A stretch of DNA of 64,000 nucleotides from Anthonomus grandis grandis. Lineage: Eukaryota > Arthropoda > Insecta > Coleoptera > Curculionidae. The stretch lies in the NCBI RefSeq assembly GCF_022605725.1, contig NC_065551.1:8370001-8434000 (forward strand), read 5' to 3'. The position numbers and the translations under genes are program-made. Shown here piece after piece: positions 55,640-64,000 of this stretch (its first letter is position 1; every line of letters begins with the position of its first letter). The notes under the pieces are model-generated. The model saw only the letters and a list, made by a program, of their open reading frames with translations. It did no database searches and had not been told where the DNA came from.

Positions 55640-56300
55640 CATAATTAACCAAAATTTAAAAACAGGCATTGTACCTTCTTACTTGAAAACTTTTATTTTC
55701 ACATCCATTCATAAATCTGAAGTTAATCTGAATATAGGAAATTACAGACCAATAAATGTAATTTCAAATTTTGCTGAAATCTTTGAAAAATGTCTCAAAT
55801 CTCAACTTATTGATTTCTCAAAAGCAAGAGTACAACTAATACAATGTATAAACTGGTAAAAAAAACATTTTTAAAAACTATATTATGATTCGTACCCAAT
55901 TTGTTAAAATCAGCAATACAGGGTGATTTTCAACCTATGAGCATAAACTTGGGAAATGATAGCTGATGAGTAATAATGAGTAATAATGAAATAAAAATGT
56001 AGTAAAATATTTTTAGTTTTATAATTTATATAAATGATCTGGAGAGCTGTAACCCTAGTTCTGATCCAGATCAAAGTTTTGTAGTTTTTGCAGATGACAC
56101 TACAGTATTAAAGAGGACCTTATCAAACTTATCAAAAATACACATTGTGGATGTTATGGAGAAGACACATTATTAGTCACTAAATGGTTTAATTGTAACC
56201 AAATGACATTAAACGAGTCTAAAACAGAAAAACTTTATTTTTCAATACAGCCTTCTTCTAGACTGTATGAGTAATCAAAGTCCAAAGCTGAGTACTAATT
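55640..56300 (+). mobile_element. degenerate LINE fragment
   Basis: LKTGIVPSYLKTFIFTSIHK and NIGNYRPINVISNFAEIFEK (about 55655-55790) are the start of a reverse transcriptase; FIIYINDLESCN and FVVFADDTTVLKR (about 56020-56115) hold the catalytic FADD. Between them the polymerase middle is missing and a TACAGGGTGATTTT end-like fragment lies at 55917. Further downstream only stops. Confidence 0.7.
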
Positions 56301-57540
56301 GGAAAATTCCAAACAGCTTGTGACAGATTTTTGACATCACGTTTTCCCCTACTTTGGTTAAAACTAGAATCGCAGAAACGCATTGGATATGATTAAATAT
56401 TGTATTTCCAAACTTCTATAGTATACTTCAATTATTCATAAGAAATCCTTTAGAAAAAAAAATTATGTACTCAATGGATTGGTAATGAATAATAAATTAG
56501 TAAATCAATGAGTGGAACAATTAGGTAGTGTCAAGTGCATGAAGTAAAACATTCAAGGTTTTATTACTCACAAATTCCATTATTAACTGAATTTTTTAAG
56601 ATGTAATTATTGAAATGGCCTACAAATTAAATTTAAATCATTTATTTTTAATTTTTGTGATTATGCATGCAAGAATTTTTTTATGAATATTAGGTACCCA
56701 CAATAAACCAACAATCAATTTATTATGCATGTAAGGTTAATTTACCAATACAGTTTAATTTTTTTATTCTGGGAGCATTAACCTTGATAATGAATTTGAA
56801 TCTTACATCTTGTTGCTGGCTTACATTGCTCACTGCTATTAATAGCAATAAAGCCATCTTGACTGATAAGTATAAAGTTATTAATCCTGAGTAATTCTTA
56901 ATTAAAACTAAATTGATAGAAATATATCATGTCATAATCTCTTATGAATGATCAAATAATGACTTGCAATTGTGAGATGACTATGCAAAAGTGTAAGAGT
57001 TATCAAAAGCTGTAAAAGCTGTAAAATATATAACCCTATCATGTAAAAATTGTTACAGAACTGTATATATTATCACATTTTTTAGGTTTTATTGATAACT
57101 AACATGTGCCTTGTGGTTTACAACTGCCACATTTTCAATTGTATTTAAATCAATAATCACTAGCAACATAATTTTGCCACATTTAATAAGTAATTGTCAA
57201 ATATATAATAAAATCAATTAGTTAAAAGATTAGATTAATCAGTACACTTAAACTGTAAGTCATGACAATTATTTGTAGTTAGATTATGATGCTTTGATGG
57301 AATTATGAAGAGTATAAATGTGCTTGTCTTGTTATGTAAAGGATGCCTATTTATTTTTACTCATGTACAGGTATGAATATATTTTTGGATGTATTCAATT
57401 TTAGTTTACTAATGCAATCTTTAATAACTATCTAATTGTTCATGAATTTTAAGATATAAACTTTGTTTAATATGAGACTAGAGGTGGGAATTGACTGAAT
57501 TAATGAAAATGAAGATTTTCAATCATTGTAAAGTATAAAA
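56301..57540. other. no gene recognised
   Basis: AT-rich intergenic DNA; AATAGCAATAAAGCCATCTTGACT at about 56836-56858 looks like a LINE 3' end and may belong to the fragment before it. Confidence 0.4.
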
Positions 57541-57900
57541 CCATTTTCTGGGATAAGAGCAGTGGCACTCAAAAACTGCTTGTGGCACAAACAAGAATTA
57601 TTAGATCCATAAAAAACTCTTTAAACAGATGTAGAGGATCTGAATTAACAGTGTATTCTGTATAGTTTTCAGACTTGCCAATAAGAGACTAAAATAAAGA
57701 ATTATCTATCATTTAAGGAAATTACAGTTCTCAAACTAATTGGCAGATATAAGAAGTCTGCTTGGATTAAACTAGACTTTCACCTTCTAACAAATGCCTT
57801 TAAGTTTGTGCATCAATGATAATACTTTGTTTCTTTTGATTTTTTTGCACCTAGTTTCCAATTCAGATAATAAATCGTATTTGGCTTTGAATATTTTTGC
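57541..57900 (+). mobile_element. possible LINE C-terminal fragment
   Basis: FWDKSSGTQKLLVAQTRIIR (about 57555-57610) resembles the FWGxSSxxxxVFxLQKRxxR region near the end of LINE reverse transcriptases. Heavily broken. Confidence 0.45.
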
Positions 57901-58789
57901 ACTGAATCCAACTTTGCCAATTTGGCTAATAAATACAACGGACTGACAACTGATGCTGAAGAAAATAGAAATAATTTTGGCATATTTGTTTGATATTGTT
58001 CTCAGTCTATTTACAATTTCTTATAAACAAATTGGAATTAAAACAAATTTTTTGATGAGACTAAAAACACTAGCAATTTATTAAACAAATATCTAACCTT
58101 AAATAAAAAATCAAAATGGCCAACATTTAACTTAATTATTAGACAATTATGTTTAAAATATAACAGTTCTTTAAAACCTAAAGTATAAGGGATTCAATTT
58201 TAATATAATGTATTTTTTTTTCAAATGGAGGAGGGCTGGCTGGCAACCCTTGGACATCTGTTTACATTTCCCATGACATATATCAAACCATTGAGAAGGC
58301 CATTTAACAATCCCGGGGCTTTTCAGTTCTTTTATTCAGAAACAGGTTTCACATACCTAAAGGAGTATATAAAGCATATTTTTATTGTTCAGGAAATATT
58401 TTTGTTTAAGGGTTAAATTGGAGATACTTAACAAAAACTGATATATTAATTGCTGTAAATTAAAAGGTGGGTATTAACGGCTATGGCAAGGTTCACCCTT
58501 GTGTGATCTAAACTGTACACACTACTGAATATATTCGGTATTCGTAAGAAAGAAATACTTAGACGTTTTCTAACTTTAAAAATCCATTGAGTCTGGTTAT
58601 ACTATTAAGTACTTCTATTGAATGTTGTTGTTAATATATCTCTAAATCTTTAACATTAATAATCTCTTTTATTTATAATAATAATATTTAAAACAAATAT
58701 TGTTAGTACATGACTGGTTAATTCTTTTAAAAATAGACTCTTTGATAACTGATTATGAAGCTTAAAAAAAAATTTTCTTTATATGGAAG
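57901..58789. other. no gene recognised
   Basis: AT-rich sequence without a convincing frame or repeat. Confidence 0.4.
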
Positions 58790-60241
58790 AGGATTTTCAC
58801 ACAATAAATTCGAATTGATCATTGGATAGCCCTTTCAATTTTAGACCAGTTTCTTCTTTATCAACACTTTCAAAGGTTATTAAAGTAGCGATGAAATCGA
58901 GAATGATAAGATTTTTAAATCAGTATGAGAATTTGTTAAAGGCTCAGTATATTATTATGAACCCTATTTTCCAAGTTTTGGAATTGATTATCTTTGAGCG
59001 CCTATTTGGTGAAATAGCTGGTCGCATTATTTCATGTCCATATTAATCAACTTTCACTAATCTTACCTCATTCTGACAATATGTCCATTAATGGAAAATC
59101 CCAGGTTGATGTTATCTATATGGATATGGAGAAAGCATTTAATAGAGTGAGACACTGTATAATCCTGAAGACTTAGTTGTGTCTCCTTCTATTACTTGCC
59201 TAATTCATATCGCAGTTGTAGGTTTCAATATGTTGAAATTAAAAATTCCAAGCCGTGTATCTTTAAAAGTACTTCTAGTGTTCAACAAGTCTCCAATTTT
59301 GGACCTAATCTGACTTTCAATATTAAAAATGCAACGGAACAATTGTTTGCTGTCGATTTTAAGTGTTTCCTTCAGATTCATTCAGATAATCATTAATTTG
59401 TTCATCATTAAAGGTTAAAGAAGAAACTTTAAAGAGTACCCCAGCAGAGGGATCTAGGAGTCATTTTTGACCCAACTCTTTCATTTTTTCAACACATTTT
59501 ATCTTAAGTAGAAAATGCCCAAAAAAATTCTGGATTTATTGAACCACCAAGGAGCTAAGTGTTAAAGTTAGTCTCAAGTTGTCAATCTTGAAATATGGGT
59601 GGTTCCCCCAGTACAGTATCTGGATGGTAATGGTTGAAGGTCTTCAGAGGACCCTTTTGAAGTATGTATGTATTTTGAATTTTTCCTAAATGTATTTTAG
59701 GAAATTTTGCATATATCCTCAAAGAGGCTGTCATAATGATCATTTGTTGCAGGTTTATGATAGACTGTCTCTGAGTAAGAGAGGAATTAGAATATTTTTT
59801 TGCATTCTTTTCAAAATACTGCAAAAGAAAATAGATGGTCCTGAGATTCTTAGTCAGTTACCTTTTGCTCTAAACAAAATTAACACTCGCCATCCATTAG
59901 TACTTTATCTGGCTTCTCCATGAATCAACCTTTATAAAAAAAATCCATTTACAAACTTTGTGAATATTTTTACTTATACGCTTCTGATATTAACATTGAT
60001 TCAACTAGTCTCAATCAGTTTAAAAAAATATTACTAAATAAATTAAAACAGAACTGAACTGATCCAATGGGTATTTGTAATTGCATTTAATTAGTGTTGG
60101 TCATTTCTGGGTTATTATGCGCATTGGGTACTTGTTCATTTTTGTATTTCCTTTTATTATTTATTACGGTACTTTTATGATATATTAAGTTAGTATCTGT
60201 AAGTGGCCTTCTAGCAGTTGATACTTGTAACAAATAAATAA
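58790..60241 (+). mobile_element. degenerate LINE
   Basis: NFRPVSSLSTLSKVIKVAMK (about 58838) and VDVIYMDMEKAFNRVRH (about 59110) are reverse-transcriptase motifs; YPQRGCHNDHLLQVYDRLSL, FALNKINTRHPLVLYLASP (about 59710-59920) are its C-terminal region. The polymerase centre with the FADD box is missing. Ends with ACAAATAAATAA near 60229-60240. Confidence 0.75.
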
Positions 60242-60245
60242 TTAC

Positions 60246-61160
60246 CTGGAATTGCTTCGGCGGCGTATTTTGTGACTTAACTATGGCATTTGATTGCCTT
60301 AGTCATGAAGTACTCCTGAAGCATTATGGATTTAGGGGAATGGCTCATGACTTTGCTCATATCTCTCTGCTCAAAGAAAAATTGCAGAAGCTTCCAATAT
60401 AAAGCATGCAGTCCCTCAGGGGTCAGTCTTAGGTTGTCTACTATTCCTCCTGTACATAAATGACATAGCCAGATTGAGTATGCGTGGTAAATTCACGATC
60501 TTTGCGGACGATACCACAATCACAAAGCATGCAAGCAATGATGTGGAACTTTCGGAGATGGTTTGTGAAGATTTGACTGAAATCAGGTGATGGATTTGAC
60601 TTCAACAGTTTTTTGTTGAATATTTCGAACACGTTCGTGTTGGAGTTTCATTGCTCCCTGAATATCTTGTTAGGCATACACATTGATTTTAACCTACAGT
60701 TAAACACACAGTTTGTTTTGCAAATGAAAGCAGTGAGATATTTGGTGAGAGTGGTATCAGAAGAACACTGCAAGCCATTGTTTATTTCTCATGGTATTTT
60801 TACTCCTTCAATTATAATTTTAGAATCCCTGTGCTTAACTTATAAACCCAATAAAAAAATTATTGTCTAATTCAAATCCACACAGTCAAAACAACAGATA
60901 AACAAATTCGGGCAATATTCTTTTACCTTTCCTGAGATCAGAAATGAAAAAAAAATCTTTTTGGTACATGGGGAAGGAAATCTTATTGTATTTTAAGATA
61001 AAATGAAAGAGCATAAAAATTGATAGCCATCCAATTGCTCAATATGTTAAGTCAACCTACTTTGCTGTGATTGAGTCATACCTGGGGAAATACAGGCAAC
61101 TAGTTTTTGGGCACCTTGATAATCCAAGATTTTGTTCTGTAGTTCAGCTATTATTTAAAA
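60246..61160 (+). mobile_element. degenerate LINE, second copy
   Basis: Follows the previous LINE almost directly. CDLTMAFDCLSHEVLLKHYG, then GSVLG-type motif (PQGSVLGCLLFLLYINDIA) and FTIFADDTTITKHA with an intact FADD box (about 60490-60530), then broken frames, and near 61060 YFAVIESYL. A different LINE subfamily from 58790-60241, judged by sequence. Confidence 0.72.
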
Positions 61161-61989
61161 TTTTGTAAGGTAAAAGAAAGAGTGTGTAAGGCCATAACAT
61201 GTAGAAAAAAAAACAGAAATTTGTGGCAATAACATTTGTCAGTACTGTAACATGAATTATTATAACCATCCTTTTCAGTTTTTTAAGGATTAATTAACAA
61301 ACAAAAATTGGTGCCGCTGGTCCTTTGACTTATAATTATTAATTTTATTAGTCAAATATGTGTACCTACTTATCAAACTGTATTACTGTAAGGTCTAATT
61401 ATCTGTAAATTGTTATTTGTCTTTAAGCTGTAATAGTGGCAATATAGAACGCCCAATATTATATTCTAAGGCTTTACCTGCATGCTATACCAAAAAAGGT
61501 TATTTAATTAAACAGCAAATTATGTATGTATTTGCTTGCTCTGATATATTGGGTATGGTGTATTTAACACACATTTATTTACTATGTACACCTGCATTCT
61601 GCTTTTGTATTGGTAATTAGAAAGGTTTTGTTTAACCTTCAATACACTGAAATTCATTAATGAGTATGGGTAAACGTTAACATTTCAAATTGTAAGGCAC
61701 AAGCTATTACTGAATAAGTCGACACCCGGATTTTTGTTGCAGGCCTCAATTTTTGAAGTAAATAATTAAGTTTAAAATAAAATCGCTTTTATTTATTTAG
61801 CAGAATAAAATTATCCTTTAATTTCGTTATTCTATGATGACTCAAGACCAAGGTTTCGCAAATTATCTTGTATGATAAAAAATGATTCTCATCTCTTGGC
61901 AGACTGATTTTAACTGTTGAAGCTTATACTTTTATTATTACTGTAATTTCACTTAATTTTATAAAGGAATCTTTTATAGCAAAATCAAC
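61161..61989. other. region upstream of the peroxiredoxin coding exon
   Basis: No other gene. The last bases carry a pyrimidine-poor acceptor (TTTTATAG at 61972-61979) followed by 10 bases of 5' UTR. Confidence 0.5.
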
Positions 61990-62325
61990 ATGTCTGGACT
62001 ACAACCTCAACAACCAGCCCCTGTTTTCAAGGGAACTGCCGTCGTTAACGGAGAATTCAAGGATATTAGCTTGGAGGACTACAAAGGTAAATATGGCTAA
62101 TATTTGTGATTCCTCTAAATTTTTTAAGTTTATGCGGAGGTTTATTTTTTGCTAAAAAATGATTAAGTGGGATTTTAAGATGACCTATAGATTCTATTTT
62201 TTTTCAGGAAAATATGTAGTATTTTTCTTCTACCCTCTGGATTTTACTTTCGTCTGTCCAACTGAAATCGTTGCTTTCTCAGACAGGATTGAAGAATTCA
62301 AGAAAATTAACACCGTAGTTGTGGG
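61990..62325 (+). CDS. Jafrac1: 2-Cys peroxiredoxin, first two coding exons
   Basis: Exon 1 61990-62086 and exon 2 62208-62325 join in phase 1 (GTAAAT donor, TTTCAG acceptor) and encode the first 71 residues of a typical cytosolic 2-Cys peroxiredoxin: PAPVFKGTAVVNGEFKDISL, then FFFYPLDFTFVCPTEIVAFS, with the peroxidatic Cys in FVCPTE. There is no signal peptide, so a cytosolic Jafrac1/PRDX1-2 type enzyme that reduces hydrogen peroxide with thioredoxin is likely. Exon 2 ends VVVG with two bases of a split codon at a GTAAGT donor; the family continues with CSTDS. The remaining exons lie beyond the window. Intron 2 is at least 1.6 kb and holds a LINE. Confidence 0.93.
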
Positions 62326-63299
62326 GTAAGTTATCAGCTTTAAAAATAATTTTTATGGAACATTTTTCTTTGCTGCAATGTTTGAACTAATAAAAAATTT
62401 AATTAAAAGTAATAAATAAAACAGTGGTGGAAAAAGGTATAAAATCTTTTTAGGAACACAAGTAGATTTGCTTTTATAAATTGACTTTTAATATCGGAAT
62501 GCGTTAAATTACTGCGATAGTAAATAGGGTTTAATTGTGTGGATTGTGATTGTGCCACTTAACTACAGTTATGTTTGTTATCAGCAAACTAATCTTTTAC
62601 TATCTTGGTATAAGTTTCAGATTATTAAACTGCTAAAAGATCTATCTTAATAGCATCATATTTTCTGCAAATGGTCTCTGCTTGAATTATATTATACCTT
62701 GCACGTTATTGATTATGACTGTTCATTGTCAAAAAGACAACTTCAAATCAATAAATACTTTCTTTCTGCCTTCCCAGTAGTGCAATCCTGCTATAAGAAC
62801 CAAATAGTGAAAGTTTCTTTTCTTCAATCTACCGAAGGCAGTTAATTTTTTTTTGTGATCAAGAGAGTTTAGTGAAGTTCATTCGGTCCTATCCTTTTTC
62901 AGCAACTCTTCCAAAAAGACCTATATCAGAAGATGGATTATTATAGTTCTACCTGTCACGTCAATGTTAAATTAGTCGATACTTTATTGCCAAGAAAACA
63001 CCTAGACAAATCCAACTTTTTGAATCAAATTTTGATATTCTTCAAATAATTTCATTAATTTGAAAAAAAGTTTTATAAGATTTTCGCGAATTTGGTGCAT
63101 TCGTTATATCACCAAGACTTATATTTTTGTTACCACACTTTTAATAATATTTAACCACTTTAGAAGTAACGAATTTTGTTCTCTCAATTTTAAATAAATA
63201 CTTAATTTTTTTGTTTAAAATGAGATAAAAAATAATGTTGTCTTACCATCAAAAATTAATATTTGGCTTTAAGAATAAGTCCCTTTGGATAGATAAGTC
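62326..63299. other. peroxiredoxin intron 2
   Basis: AT-rich, no further exon recognised. Confidence 0.6.
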
Positions 63300-64000
63300 C
63301 CATACAAAATTTACTAAATACGTGAATAAATGTGTATGGTTTTCTGAATTTTAGCAATATTTACAAGGCTCCCTTTGAGAGCATATTCATTTCTATTTAG
63401 ACGTGATTCGAGTACTGCGGATTGAAAGTCGTGTTTGTCTTGAAGCAACCAGATGCTTAATAACACCCATAGCCTTAACAGACGACTCCCAAAATAAAGT
63501 TCCATAATTCAATATTGACTGAATGCAAGACACATAGTATAATTTAATAGTATCAATGAATAAATTGTATCTATGTCTGTGGACCAAAGCACAGTTACTA
63601 TTATGGAAATTAGTGTCTTGCAATGCTGACTCCAATTTAGCAATGGATCAACATGCATCCCAAGAAACTTAAATAATTCCACTATTGGAATTGTTTTATT
63701 AACTCCCTTGACATATAAGGATTCATTAGATTGGACTTTATTAAAGTGTATTATTGCAGTTTTATCGGTATTAAGTTACCCATGCACAAATTCTCTATTT
63801 CATTCACCATTCCTGAACAAGCATCTGTTAGACCAGCCACAGAGCCACTTGATAGTATAACTGATGTGTCATCTCCATGCTGGCAGATATGTCTCCCTGA
63901 CAGATCCCCGAGAGCCCATTCACATACAATATAAATAGAAGTGGTCCCAAAATAGATCATTGAGGAACACCCTGTTCCACTGCTGTTGGTTCTGAAAAGT
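63300..64000 (-). mobile_element. LINE fragment, continues past the window
   Basis: Minus strand reverse transcriptase: SILGPLLFILYVN (about 63920-63960), DDTSVILSSGSVAGLTDACS (about 63835-63895) with the catalytic box degraded to HGDD, and SCIQSILNYGTLFWESSVKA (about 63475-63540). Broken frames. Inserted antisense in the peroxiredoxin intron. Confidence 0.75.

Overview
The window is nuclear DNA of an insect, probably a beetle (the order is a guess). The evidence is spliced genes with GT-AG introns, a strongly AT-rich background, an errantivirus-type retroelement with env, and Tc1/mariner, pogo, piggyBac and PIF/Harbinger transposons beside much-decayed LINEs. There is no bacterial-type gene organisation and I see no rRNA, tRNA or CRISPR array.

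Host genes are few and their introns are full of transposons. They are: the last exon of a CD2BP2-type GYF-domain splicing protein (1990-2240, +); a complete three-exon anaphase-promoting-complex subunit ANAPC15 (3045-8112, -, 99 aa) whose 4.7-kb first intron holds a foldback element and a dead LINE; a C2H2 zinc-finger first exon (8521-8608, +) facing ANAPC15 head to head; a complete three-exon Myb/SANT-like DNA-binding protein (25164-35019, +, 302 aa) whose introns hold five mobile insertions; and the first two coding exons of a 2-Cys peroxiredoxin (61990-62325, +), which continues past the window. A possible noncoding first exon for it lies near 50.6 kb.

Mobile layout: a decayed mariner relative at the left edge (1-1424); PIF/Harbinger A (transposase 9618-12095 plus antisense MADF-BESS gene); an errantivirus with 204-bp LTRs (12117-19625) inserted just behind that transposase; a broken piggyBac (19931-22417); LINE remnants at 5.5, 25.5, 28.2, 55.6, 57.5, 58.8, 60.2 and 63.3 kb; an element with 8-bp target duplication (29451-30975); an element with 400-bp inverted repeats encoding a tesmin-type CXC protein (32410-34315); and a nested block at 35.2-47.4 kb. 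In that block an old mariner-type foldback was hit by a PHD-finger LINE, a pogo-like element and a second pogo-like element. The first pogo was hit by PIF/Harbinger B, which itself carries a small MITE. Jockey-type LINE pieces follow (48-50 kb), then a mariner relative with about 485-bp inverted repeats (52216-54608).

Two points stand out. In both Harbinger elements the transposase and the MADF gene lie on opposite strands and are interlocked, so an exon of each sits inside the intron of the other. In the errantivirus the LTRs are nearly identical and env is open, but pol is broken twice; a short upstream ORF in the leader carries a splice donor that matches the env acceptor in phase.
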